Below, piece after piece: positions 1-7,744 of a stretch of DNA of 7,997 bases; positions within the stretch are counted from its first letter, which is position 1; every line of letters starts with the position of its first letter. Both the position numbers and the translations under genes were made by a program. The notes under the pieces were generated by a model that was not told the DNA's origin, did no database searches, and saw nothing but the letters and a program-made list of their open reading frames with translations. The stretch is taken from contig JAISNS010000180.1 in assembly GCA_031276105.1 (NCBI GenBank), positions 1 through 7,997 on the forward strand, in the 5' to 3' direction. This stretch comes from Dysgonamonadaceae bacterium. GTDB lineage: Bacteria; Bacteroidota; Bacteroidia; Bacteroidales; Azobacteroidaceae.

Positions 1-30
1 TTATTCCCGCAATGAATACGGATTTACTGT

Positions 31-63
31 TTTGTACTAATGCAAAAATGCGAACTAATTATA
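31..63 (+). promoter_or_regulatory. Weak candidate promoter for the SusCD operon
   Basis: A TTTG at 31-34 is followed 21 nt later by TAATTATA at 56-63. That resembles the Bacteroidota -33 TTTG / -7 TAnnTTTG arrangement but matches the -7 element only partly. If it is real, transcription would start near base 70, on top of the palindrome at 69-80, and leave a leader of about 120 nt before the SusC start. Other placements in this AT-rich stretch fit no better, so the call is tentative. Confidence 0.2.
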
Positions 64-68
64 TATTG

Positions 69-80
69 TTAAACGTTTAA
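69..80. promoter_or_regulatory. CG-centred 12-bp palindrome, possible LacI-family operator
   Basis: The sequence TTAAACGTTTAA is a perfect 12-bp palindrome with a central CG flanked by A and T tracts. That is the general form of binding sites for LacI/GalR-family repressors. It lies 113-124 nt upstream of the SusC start codon, in the region where a promoter would be expected. What is seen is the symmetry. The operator role is inferred, and no regulator gene lies in the window. The flanking base pairs do not extend the symmetry. Confidence 0.4.
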
Positions 81-121
81 ATCTTATTTGCCTATGGAAA
101 CGGAATAATCAAAAAAAAAGT

Positions 122-133
122 AATGTTAACATT
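122..133. repeat. 12-bp perfect palindrome in the susC leader
   Basis: AATGTTAACATT is a second perfect palindrome, 53 bp centre to centre from the one at 69-80, which is close to five helical turns. Its sequence differs from the first, so it is not simply a second copy of the same site. In DNA this AT-rich a 12-bp palindrome can occur by chance. It may be a binding site or nothing. Confidence 0.25.
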
Positions 134-192
134 CGACAGAGAATAAATAAATAATTAATTAATCTTTAAATTTTATCAAATACTTATTTAAT

Positions 193-3100
193 ATGAATGA
201 AAATAGAATTAAACAGTGGAATGTATTACGAAAATTAACATTAATCGTATGTACATGTGTTTGTATTTCTCCGCTATTCGCACAAGGAAATATCAAAATC
301 AGCGGAACAATAACCGATACCGGCGGAGAACCGGTTATCGGAGCAAGCGTGGTTGTTGCCGGAACTACAATCGGAACGGCAAGCGACATGGATGGTCAAT
401 TCACCTTGAACGTACCTGAAGGAAGCTCTCTTTCGATTTCTTACATCGGATATGTTTCACAAACAGTTAAAGCGACTGATAATGTGAAAATTATCTTGGA
501 AGAAAGTGCAAAAACACTGGATGAATTGGTTGTTGTGGGATATGCATCGGTCAAAAAAGTAAATTTGACCGGAGCAGTCGATCAAATAAGGGGGGATGTA
601 TTGGAAAATCGTCCGATTACTTCCGTAGCGCAAGCCTTGCAAGGGATGATTGGTAACTTGAACATCTCGTCATCAACCTCTTACGGAGCAGATGGCGGTG
701 GAGCGCCCGGCGCCCGGATGAGCATCAACCTGCGTGGAGTTACCGGTTTGACCGGCACCGATGGTTCGTCTAATGCATCGCCGCTTTTTGTCGTTGACGG
801 TATTCAATCGCAAGACATCAATGCAATTAGCCCCGACGACATTGCCGCTATTTCGGTGTTGAAAGATGCAGCTTCGGCGGCTATCTACGGTTCAAATGCT
901 CCTTACGGTGTGGTGCTCATTACCACCAAGCAGGGGCAAAAAGGAGCAAAACCCAAAATTACGTACAATGCCAACGTCGGTTTTTCTTCGCCCTTCAATT
1001 TACCTACGATGCTCAATTCGGTCGAATGGGCAAATATGGTAAATGGAATACAGCAGAATACCACTGGAAACAATTTTATTCCGGACGATGCCATGCTGCG
1101 CATTACCGATTTTTACGAAGGGAAACGGAAAGAAACAACAATACCTAACCCTGCGGGAACCGAATGGGGATCGTATGACAACGACTTCGGAAACGACAAC
1201 ATTGACTGGTTTAAAGCGTTCTACAAAGATCGCTCCTTTCTGCAACAGCACAATCTGGGGCTGTCGGGTGGCGCTGAAAACGTTACTTATTACATTGGAG
1301 CCGGATATAATTATAAAGACGGATTATACAACTACGGAAACGACAGTTATAACCGCTACAACATCCGGGGAAACTTGTCTTCCAATGTAAACAAGTGGCT
1401 GACGGCTAACTTCAGGGGAGCTTTCACGAAAGAAATCACCGACAGCCCGGCAGTTGATCATGCCGGCTCCGGTGGCGTAATGCACGATATTGCCCGGACA
1501 TGGCCCATTATTCCACTTTTCAATCCCGACGGACATTATGCAAGAAATAACTATGTAACGATTATGGAAAAAGGTGGACGTATTACCAAAGATTACAGTA
1601 CCACCGTCATTACCGGAGAACTGCTTATCAGTCCGGTAACGGGATGGAATACGACGGTTAACTACACCTTCACCAATTTCAATAATGTTTACGAACGGAA
1701 CGAACTTGCCACAATCGCTTACCGGCCGGACGGCACAACTTATGGAGGCCAACGCGCAAGAGATTATCTGCTACGCGAAAACGGCAATCATGAGCAACAT
1801 ACCATCAACGCATTTACTTCTTACGAACGCCGGTTAGGCAATCATTATTTGCAAGGAATGGTAGGATATGCTCAGGAATTGTACAAACATCGCCGGGTGG
1901 ACGCTTCCAATAGCGGCTTACTCTATTCCGGCAATGTACCGACGCTGGGAGCTATGTACGACAATACAACCGGCGTAGGCGAACAACGGGCAACTTTCGG
2001 CACTCAGGGCGTATTCGGCAGAATCAATTACAACTACAAGGAAAAATACTTACTGGAACTTAACGGACGCTACGATGGAAGTTCCCGCTTCTTGAAAGAC
2101 GTTCGCTATCATTTCTATCCCGGCGCTTCTGCCGCATGGATCATTTCCAAAGAAGGATTCTCCGAATCGCTTAATTCTTATCTGGATTTGTTGAAAATAC
2201 GCTTATCTTACGGTTCTTTGGGAGACATTACGTTCCTCAATTCCGACAATTTCAATTATCCGCTTTACTATTATCCGTTCTATCCGTCGCTGGGCACAAC
2301 AGCAGCTACCGGCACGAACTGGATGTTTGCGGGAAGCCGGTTACCGTATATTTCCAGTCCTCCGATTATCAATGACATGCTTACGTGGGTAACAAGCACA
2401 ACGTTTGACGTCGGTTTGGATGTTGGCGTGTTAAACAACCGTCTGACGGCTACTTTTGACTGGTTCCGTCGCAATTCGGACGATATTATCGGCCCGGCAG
2501 AACAATATCCGGCCGTATTGGGAACTTCCGCTCCCAAAGCCAACAATGCCTCGCTGGAAACAAACGGATTTGAGTTGACGCTTGGATGGAAAGACCAAAT
2601 CAAAGATTTCTCTTACAGCATCCGGGCTACGCTTTCCGATTCCAAATCGGTCGTTAAGAAATTCCCCAACGAAACAAAAGCCATTAACACATGGTACGAT
2701 GGCGCTACCGTTGGCGATATCTGGGGATTTGTTACCGAAGGTTACTATACCAAAGAAGAAGAAACGGCCGGAATAGATCAGGAGCGGCAAAGGGCTATCA
2801 ACGGTTCAACATGGGTTGCCGGCGATATTAAATACCAAGATTTGGATGGCGACGGATTTATCACTTATGGCGAAAGCACGGTCGATAAACCGGGCGACCG
2901 GAAGATTATCGGGAACAAATCGCCCCGCTACTTATACGGCTTTTCGCTCGACGCCGCATGGAAAGGGTTTGATGTAAGCCTGTTTTTCCAAGGTATCGGC
3001 AAACGAGACGCATGGCTAAGTTCCAATTATTTTTGGGGTAATGTCAGCAACGTATGGCAAGTTTCGCTCTTTACCGTTCACCGCGACAGATGGTCGGAAA

Positions 3101-3408
3101 GTAACCCGAACGGCTATTTCCCTAAACAGTATTTCGACGGCAGAGCTACCAAAAACCAACAAAGGCAAACTAAATATTTGCAGGACGCCTCTTACCTGCG
3201 TTTCAAAAACCTGCAAATAGGCTATACTCTACCTCAACAATTGTTGGATAAAGCTGGAATAAGCCGCTTAAGATTTTACATCAGCGGTGAAAACTTGGCT
3301 ACTTTTACTCAATTGATAAAAACGGTTGATCCCGAATTTGCCGATAGCGATGCTAAAATTTATCCGCTGCAATCTACTTGGTCAATAGGTGTAAACCTTT
3401 CATTTTGA
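193..3408 (+). CDS. SusC/RagA-family TonB-linked outer-membrane transporter
   Basis: This 1071-residue protein is a full-length SusC-type TonB-dependent receptor, an outer-membrane barrel that imports ligands captured by its SusD partner. Residues 1-31 form a signal peptide ending LFAQ. Residues about 36-103 are the carboxypeptidase-regulatory-like (CarboxypepD_reg) beta-sandwich typical of SusC. LDELVVVGY at 109-117 is the TonB-box region. The plug follows to about residue 248, with the family signatures PLFVVDGI (197-204), LKDAASAAIYGS (223-234) and TTKQG (244-248). The rest is barrel, with QDASYLRFKNLQIGYTLP at 997-1014 and a terminal phenylalanine, as expected for barrel insertion. DLDGDGFITYGE at 883-894 reads as a canonical EF-hand-like loop. 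The start at 193 is the one that gives a clean signal peptide; it has no Shine-Dalgarno, as is usual in this phylum. SusD follows after 33 nt. The substrate is unknown. It is a homologue of the family, not necessarily the starch-specific SusC. Confidence 0.96.
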   Translation: MNENRIKQWNVLRKLTLIVCTCVCISPLFAQGNIKISGTITDTGGEPVIGASVVVAGTTIGTASDMDGQFTLNVPEGSSLSISYIGYVSQTVKATDNVKIILEESAKTLDELVVVGYASVKKVNLTGAVDQIRGDVLENRPITSVAQALQGMIGNLNISSSTSYGADGGGAPGARMSINLRGVTGLTGTDGSSNASPLFVVDGIQSQDINAISPDDIAAISVLKDAASAAIYGSNAPYGVVLITTKQGQKGAKPKITYNANVGFSSPFNLPTMLNSVEWANMVNGIQQNTTGNNFIPDDAMLRITDFYEGKRKETTIPNPAGTEWGSYDNDFGNDNIDWFKAFYKDRSFLQQHNLGLSGGAENVTYYIGAGYNYKDGLYNYGNDSYNRYNIRGNLSSNVNKWLTANFRGAFTKEITDSPAVDHAGSGGVMHDIARTWPIIPLFNPDGHYARNNYVTIMEKGGRITKDYSTTVITGELLISPVTGWNTTVNYTFTNFNNVYERNELATIAYRPDGTTYGGQRARDYLLRENGNHEQHTINAFTSYERRLGNHYLQGMVGYAQELYKHRRVDASNSGLLYSGNVPTLGAMYDNTTGVGEQRATFGTQGVFGRINYNYKEKYLLELNGRYDGSSRFLKDVRYHFYPGASAAWIISKEGFSESLNSYLDLLKIRLSYGSLGDITFLNSDNFNYPLYYYPFYPSLGTTAATGTNWMFAGSRLPYISSPPIINDMLTWVTSTTFDVGLDVGVLNNRLTATFDWFRRNSDDIIGPAEQYPAVLGTSAPKANNASLETNGFELTLGWKDQIKDFSYSIRATLSDSKSVVKKFPNETKAINTWYDGATVGDIWGFVTEGYYTKEEETAGIDQERQRAINGSTWVAGDIKYQDLDGDGFITYGESTVDKPGDRKIIGNKSPRYLYGFSLDAAWKGFDVSLFFQGIGKRDAWLSSNYFWGNVSNVWQVSLFTVHRDRWSESNPNGYFPKQYFDGRATKNQQRQTKYLQDASYLRFKNLQIGYTLPQQLLDKAGISRLRFYISGENLATFTQLIKTVDPEFADSDAKIYPLQSTWSIGVNLSF

Positions 3409-3441
3409 TCGATTAATAAAACTTAATAAATTAGGAACAAT

Positions 3442-5211
3442 ATGAAAAATAAAAATTTATGGTTTGCCCTCCTCATCGGGCTGTTGACAGGAACTACCGC
3501 GTGTAGCGACTTCCTTGATAGGTCTCCGGAAGACCGGGTTAGCGACGATGCCGTATGGAAAACATCCGACCATCTGAAGCTGTATGTAAATAACTTTTAC
3601 AATAATAACGCTTTACTTCCCTTGCGCAATGGTTACAGCAATACGGAAACTCCGTTTTACCAAGATGCTACCGGCGGAAGCGATACGCAAATAGCCATCA
3701 ATCACAATAGCCGGATGAACGGGGAAAATACCGTTCCAGAAAGCGGCGGCGGATGGTCATACGGCGATTGGTCGGTATTGCGGAATATCAATTATTTCTT
3801 TTCGCATTACAAGACTGCTACCGGCGACGAAAATGAGATTAACCGTTATGTAGGAGAAGCGCTTTTCTTCCGGGCAATATTCTATTTCGACAAGTTACGC
3901 AATTTTGGCGATGTACCTTTTTACGAAGACGTATTGATGCTGAAAGACGGAGAACTGTTGCACAAAGCGCGCGACCCACGCAATGTTGTAGCCAACCGCT
4001 TGATAAGCGACCTCGATAAGGCCGTGCAATACTTGCCTTCCAGAAAAGGACGAAGCTGGGACGGACGGTTAAACAAGGAAACCGCTATGCTTTTGCAAGC
4101 CCGCATCGCTTTGTACGAAGGCACGTGGGAAAAATACCATGCGGGAACACCTTTCGGCGTTACCGGATCGAACGGTAGCGAATTTATCACCAAGGCAAAA
4201 AATGTAACGGATTCCCTGATTGCATTAGGCTCTTGTGACTTGGACAACACCGGGTCGACAACCGGCTATTTCGATTTGTTCAACCAACACTCGTATTCCG
4301 GCAGTCAGGAAGTACTTTTCTGGCGGCAATACGAAGTCGGTACCCTTACTCATACTTGGCCACGTTATACATACAATGGCAGCGGGATGGGGCTAACCAA
4401 ACGGATGATTGATTCTTATCTTGCCGCTAACGGCAAACCGGTTGAAATAAGCGGCCTTGCAATTAGCGACGCTACGCTTGTTGATCTGGTAGCAAATCGC
4501 GATCCTCGCTTGAATCAGACCATTTATGTAAACGATGGGTTGCATTTGATTGATAATAAAACCGGAAGACTGTTCACTTATCCGCATCTCTACGCTGAAG
4601 GTTCGGTAAAGTGCGTTACCGGCTATCAATTGTATAAAGGACATGACTCCTCCGAATTTGAGACAACAGAAGGTACTGCCGCACAGATTTATTTCCGGTA
4701 TGCGGAAGCGTTGCTTATCAACGCCGAAGCTAAAGCCGAATTGGGAACAATTACGCAAACCGATTTGGATAATACCATCAATAAATTACGCGATCGCGCA
4801 GGATTGCCTCACCTGAATTTAGCCGATGTAAACGGTTGGACCTATACCAAGGAATTTCCGGCTTTATCGAACATTATCAATGAGATACGCCGGGAAAGGA
4901 AAGTGGAACTCGTAGGCGAAGGTTTCCGGGTAGATGATATTTTTCGCTGGGCGGCCGCCGGTCTTTTAATCAGGGATTACATCCCTCTTGGTGCACTCCG
5001 GAGCCAATGGGATGGAATAATCGGCGATCAGTTCCTTGGCGATGTTTCCGCTATCCCAACAAAAGACGGTTATATCAATCCTTATGCGAATACAACTGTC
5101 GGAGTATCAGGATATAAATTCAATCTCAATCGCGATTATTTGCGTCCGTTACCATTAACGGAATTAGTCCTGAATCCGTCATTGAATCCGAATAATCCGG
5201 GTTGGGATTGA
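3442..5211 (+). CDS. SusD/RagB-family outer-membrane nutrient-binding lipoprotein
   Basis: This 589-residue protein is the SusD-type surface lipoprotein that forms a lid on the SusC barrel and binds the ligand. The N-terminus has a charged start, a hydrophobic stretch and a lipobox ending TTAC, with the lipidated cysteine at residue 21 followed by SDFLD, a common SusD beginning. The -3 position is threonine rather than the usual leucine. The N-terminal SusD-like domain carries EALFFRAIFYFDKLRNFGDVPFY (residues 139-161), where the helical-repeat core is recognisable. The C-terminal SusD/RagB domain carries RYAEALLINAEAKAELG (419-435), RRERKVELVGEGFR (483-496) and RDYLRPLPL (564-572) close to the end. 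It starts 33 nt after the SusC stop. AGGA at 3433-3436, 5 nt before the ATG, is a weak ribosome binding site. The gap contains TTAATAAA twice (3413-3420, 3423-3430). The protein is complete. The ligand cannot be told from sequence. Confidence 0.96.
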   Translation: MKNKNLWFALLIGLLTGTTACSDFLDRSPEDRVSDDAVWKTSDHLKLYVNNFYNNNALLPLRNGYSNTETPFYQDATGGSDTQIAINHNSRMNGENTVPESGGGWSYGDWSVLRNINYFFSHYKTATGDENEINRYVGEALFFRAIFYFDKLRNFGDVPFYEDVLMLKDGELLHKARDPRNVVANRLISDLDKAVQYLPSRKGRSWDGRLNKETAMLLQARIALYEGTWEKYHAGTPFGVTGSNGSEFITKAKNVTDSLIALGSCDLDNTGSTTGYFDLFNQHSYSGSQEVLFWRQYEVGTLTHTWPRYTYNGSGMGLTKRMIDSYLAANGKPVEISGLAISDATLVDLVANRDPRLNQTIYVNDGLHLIDNKTGRLFTYPHLYAEGSVKCVTGYQLYKGHDSSEFETTEGTAAQIYFRYAEALLINAEAKAELGTITQTDLDNTINKLRDRAGLPHLNLADVNGWTYTKEFPALSNIINEIRRERKVELVGEGFRVDDIFRWAAAGLLIRDYIPLGALRSQWDGIIGDQFLGDVSAIPTKDGYINPYANTTVGVSGYKFNLNRDYLRPLPLTELVLNPSLNPNNPGWD

Positions 5212-5231
5212 TAAATAGAATTTGCACGAAC

Positions 5232-5278
5232 AGCAAAAACAGCGGGGCGCCTGAAATTTTTCAGGCGCCCCATTTGCT
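5232..5278 (+). terminator. Strong hairpin terminator after the SusCD operon
   Basis: GGGGCGCCTGA at 5244-5254 pairs perfectly with TCAGGCGCCCC at 5261-5271 around an A/T loop, giving an 11-bp GC-rich stem (13 bp if the loop-side A and T bases pair). An outer AGCAAA (5232-5237) can also pair with TTTGCT (5273-5278) across a small asymmetric bulge. The stem begins 32 nt after the SusD stop. The downstream T-run is poor (ATTTGCTT), but the stem is stable enough that termination or 3'-end protection is the likely role. Confidence 0.85.
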
Positions 5279-5370
5279 TCGGGTCAATTCAAATGGCCGC
5301 AAGTTCTGATCCTTACCGGATTTTCTGTACCTTGCAGCTTTCGCCTGCAAAAAAAGAATTAGCCGAAAAA
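5279..5370. other. Short intergenic spacer without a gene
   Basis: No plausible coding region is seen here on either strand. The only structure is a 6-bp inverted repeat, TTGCAG at 5332-5337 and CTGCAA at 5345-5350, followed by a run of seven or more A residues. It lacks the T-run of a terminator on the plus strand. It lies well upstream of the candidate maeB promoter, so it would not be in that transcript. Confidence 0.5.
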
Positions 5371-5403
5371 TTAGGAATATTCGGATAGAAAATTGTAATT
5401 TTG
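5371..5403 (+). promoter_or_regulatory. Bacteroidota-type promoter for maeB
   Basis: TAATTTTG at 5396-5403 is an exact match to the Bacteroidota -7 element TAnnTTTG. A TTAG at 5371-5374 lies 21 nt upstream, where the -33 TTTG is expected, with one mismatch. Transcription would start near 5410 and give an A/T-rich leader of about 37 nt before the maeB ATG. An inverted repeat CCGAA (5363-5367) / TTCGG (5380-5384) brackets the -33 region and could be an operator, but it is short. Confidence 0.6.
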
Positions 5404-5446
5404 TGCCCGGTATTTATAAGTTTTTTAATAGGATAATAAAAAAAAT

Positions 5447-7744
5447 ATGGCAAAAATAACAAAAGAGCAAGCATTGCACTATCATTCACAAGGCAAACCC
5501 GGTAAAATAGAAGTCATTCCGACCAAACCGCACAGCACTCAGGCCGATCTTTCGCTGGCTTATTCGCCCGGAGTCGCCGAACCGTGTTTGGAAATCGAAA
5601 AAAACAGAGAAACAGCGTATGATTATACGGCTAAAGGAAATTTGGTAGCCGTTATTTCCAATGGTACGGCCGTTTTAGGCTTGGGCGACATCGGCGCTTT
5701 GGCCGGTAAACCGGTAATGGAAGGGAAAGGTTTGTTATTCAAAATCTTTGCGGGAATTGATGTGTTCGATATTGAAGTGAACGAAAAAGACCCGGAACGA
5801 TTCATTCAGGCTGTTAAAGCCATTGCGCCTACTTTCGGCGGTATCAATCTGGAAGACATCAAAGCGCCTCAATGTTTCGAAATAGAACGGCGCTTAAAAG
5901 AAGAACTGGATATTCCGGTCATGCACGACGATCAGCACGGAACGGCGATTATCTCTTCGGCAGGCCTGCTGAATGCTCTGGAACTGACAGGAAAAAAAAT
6001 CGAAGAAGTAAAAATCGTGGTTAATGGCGCCGGCGCTTCCGCCAGTTCGTGTACCCGGCTTTACATGGCCTTGGGCGCCAGGAAAGAAAACATTGTCATG
6101 TGCGACAGCAAGGGCGTTATTTCGCTGCGTCGCACGGATTTGAACGAAGAAAAACAATTTTTTGCTACTGCGCGCGACGTCTCTACGCTCGAAGAAGCCT
6201 TATTGGATGCGGATGTTTTTCTGGGATTATCTGTTGCCGATGTTTTGACGGAAAAAATGGTTCAAAGCATGAATGTCAATCCCATTGTATTTGCGTTAGC
6301 CAATCCGAATCCGGAGATTTCTTACGAAAAAGCCAAAAGTTCCCGTTCGGATTTGATTTTCGCCACCGGACGTTCCGATTATCCCAATCAAATTAATAAC
6401 GTATTGGGATTCCCGTATATTTTCCGCGGCGCTTTGGATGTACGGGCTACTTCTATCAACGAAGCAATGAAACTGGCCGCCGTCAAAGCCATCGCCGCTT
6501 TAGCCAAAGAACCGGTACCCGATGTGGTAAATGCCGCTTACGGCTTGAGCGTCTTGTCGTTTGGCCGAGAATACCTGATTCCGAAACCAATGGATCCCCG
6601 TTTGCTGACTTGTGTTTCGGTAGCGGTAGCCAAAGCAGCCATTGATTCCGGCGTTGCCCGAAAAATCATTACCGATTGGGCGGCCTATGAAAGTTATCTG
6701 CGTGAAATGATGGGCTACGACAATAAGTTATTGCGCGAATTGACGGATATGGCCAAACGCAATCCCAAACGGGTGGTATTTGCCGAAGGAAGTCATCCGA
6801 ATATGTTAAAAGCGGCGGCGCAAGCACGCGACGAAGGTATTGCGCAACCCATATTGTTGGGCAACGATGAACGGATTACCAAATTAGCCGCCGAACTGCA
6901 CATCGACTTGGAAGGCCTCGAAATTGTTAATCTCCGTCACGACAGGGAAATGGAACGCAGAAAAAGGTATGCTGCTATCTTAACGGCAAAAAGAGCGCGC
7001 GAAGGCGCTACCCTCGACGAAGCTATCGACAAAATGTTCGAACGCAACTATTTCGGCATGATGATGGTCGAAACCGGCGATGCAGATGCTTTTATCACCG
7101 GAGTTTATACAAAATATTCCAATACGATTAAAGTAGCTAAGGAAGTGATTGGCATCCGGGAAGGATACAAAACGTTTGCCGCCATGCACATATTGACCGG
7201 TAAAAAAGGGACGTTCTTTTTGGCAGATACATTGATTAACCGTCATCCTTCGACCAATGTTTTGATTGATGTGGCCAAACTTGCTTGCGACGCGGTTAAA
7301 TTCTTTGCCGAAGAACCGGTGGTTGCTCTGCTGTCGTATTCCAATTTCGGCGCCGATACGGAAGGAAATCCTGCCTCGGTTCACGAAGTAGTAAAAACGA
7401 TGCACGCAGAATTTCCCGATCTGGAGATTGACGGCGAAATGCAGGTGAATTTTGCTTTGGACAAAAATCTCCGCGATCTTAAATATCCTTTTACCCGCTT
7501 AAAAGGTAAAGACGTTAATACCTTGATTTTCCCGAATCTGACTTCCGCCAATATTGCACAAAAACTGTTGCAGGAGATGGGAGTCGGCGAAATGATTGGC
7601 CCGATCCAAGTCGGTTTGAAGAAACCCATTCACTTTACGGACATCGAAAGTTCGGTGCGCGACATCGTGAATATCACTCGCGTAGCTGTGGTTGACGCTA
7701 TTGTCCACGAAAAATTGACCCACATTGCAGTTTACGATGAATAA
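5447..7744 (+). CDS. maeB: MaeB-type malic enzyme with C-terminal phosphotransacetylase-like domain
   Basis: This cytoplasmic enzyme oxidatively decarboxylates malate to pyruvate and CO2, normally with NADP in this class, supplying reducing power and pyruvate. At 765 residues it has the length of the long MaeB form. The malic N-terminal domain includes YSPGVAEPC (39-47, candidate catalytic Tyr39) and GKPVMEGKG (87-95, candidate catalytic Lys94). Likely metal ligands are Glu136, Asp137 and Asp162 (within HDDQHGT, 160-166). The NAD(P)-binding domain shows NGAGAS at 193-198, LANPNPEI at 284-291 and the paired asparagines N317-N318. A phosphotransacetylase-like domain runs from about residue 425 to the end (NPKRVVFAEG at 439-448). 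In that domain the NDLSRG motif of true phosphotransacetylases is replaced by HFTDIESSVRDIV (729-741). It is therefore probably non-catalytic and regulatory, as known for MaeB enzymes that respond to acetyl-CoA. Cofactor choice is inferred from family. It has its own promoter and is separated from SusCD by a strong terminator. Confidence 0.95.
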   Translation: MAKITKEQALHYHSQGKPGKIEVIPTKPHSTQADLSLAYSPGVAEPCLEIEKNRETAYDYTAKGNLVAVISNGTAVLGLGDIGALAGKPVMEGKGLLFKIFAGIDVFDIEVNEKDPERFIQAVKAIAPTFGGINLEDIKAPQCFEIERRLKEELDIPVMHDDQHGTAIISSAGLLNALELTGKKIEEVKIVVNGAGASASSCTRLYMALGARKENIVMCDSKGVISLRRTDLNEEKQFFATARDVSTLEEALLDADVFLGLSVADVLTEKMVQSMNVNPIVFALANPNPEISYEKAKSSRSDLIFATGRSDYPNQINNVLGFPYIFRGALDVRATSINEAMKLAAVKAIAALAKEPVPDVVNAAYGLSVLSFGREYLIPKPMDPRLLTCVSVAVAKAAIDSGVARKIITDWAAYESYLREMMGYDNKLLRELTDMAKRNPKRVVFAEGSHPNMLKAAAQARDEGIAQPILLGNDERITKLAAELHIDLEGLEIVNLRHDREMERRKRYAAILTAKRAREGATLDEAIDKMFERNYFGMMMVETGDADAFITGVYTKYSNTIKVAKEVIGIREGYKTFAAMHILTGKKGTFFLADTLINRHPSTNVLIDVAKLACDAVKFFAEEPVVALLSYSNFGADTEGNPASVHEVVKTMHAEFPDLEIDGEMQVNFALDKNLRDLKYPFTRLKGKDVNTLIFPNLTSANIAQKLLQEMGVGEMIGPIQVGLKKPIHFTDIESSVRDIVNITRVAVVDAIVHEKLTHIAVYDE

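Noticed and set aside
13..81. Short plus-strand frame of about 22 codons in the susC leader
   Set aside because: It has no ribosome binding site and its end overlaps the palindrome at 69-80. The composition is that of AT-rich non-coding DNA. A leader peptide cannot be excluded but nothing supports one.
250..265. Cys-rich hydrophobic core (C20, C22, C24) of the SusC signal peptide considered as a lipobox
   Set aside because: No lipobox pattern surrounds these cysteines, and the LFAQ end fits ordinary signal peptidase I cleavage, as expected for a SusC barrel.
1043..1390. Plus-strand open frame inside susC, out of frame
   Set aside because: Its translation is low-complexity and Thr-rich, has no family motif, and lies entirely within the susC coding region. 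It is an out-of-frame shadow.
1324..1752. 142-codon minus-strand frame inside susC
   Set aside because: It is antisense to conserved barrel sequence, without ribosome binding site, motif or independent promoter.
3413..3430. Tandem TTAATAAA copies in the susC-susD gap considered as a regulatory repeat
   Set aside because: There are two copies of an eight-base A/T word in an AT-rich gap between two co-transcribed genes. This is expected by chance and fits an unstructured translation-initiation region.
5332..5360. TTGCAG/CTGCAA hairpin considered as a terminator or riboswitch piece
   Set aside because: On the plus strand it is followed by A residues rather than T. It lies upstream of the candidate maeB promoter and is too short for any known riboswitch.
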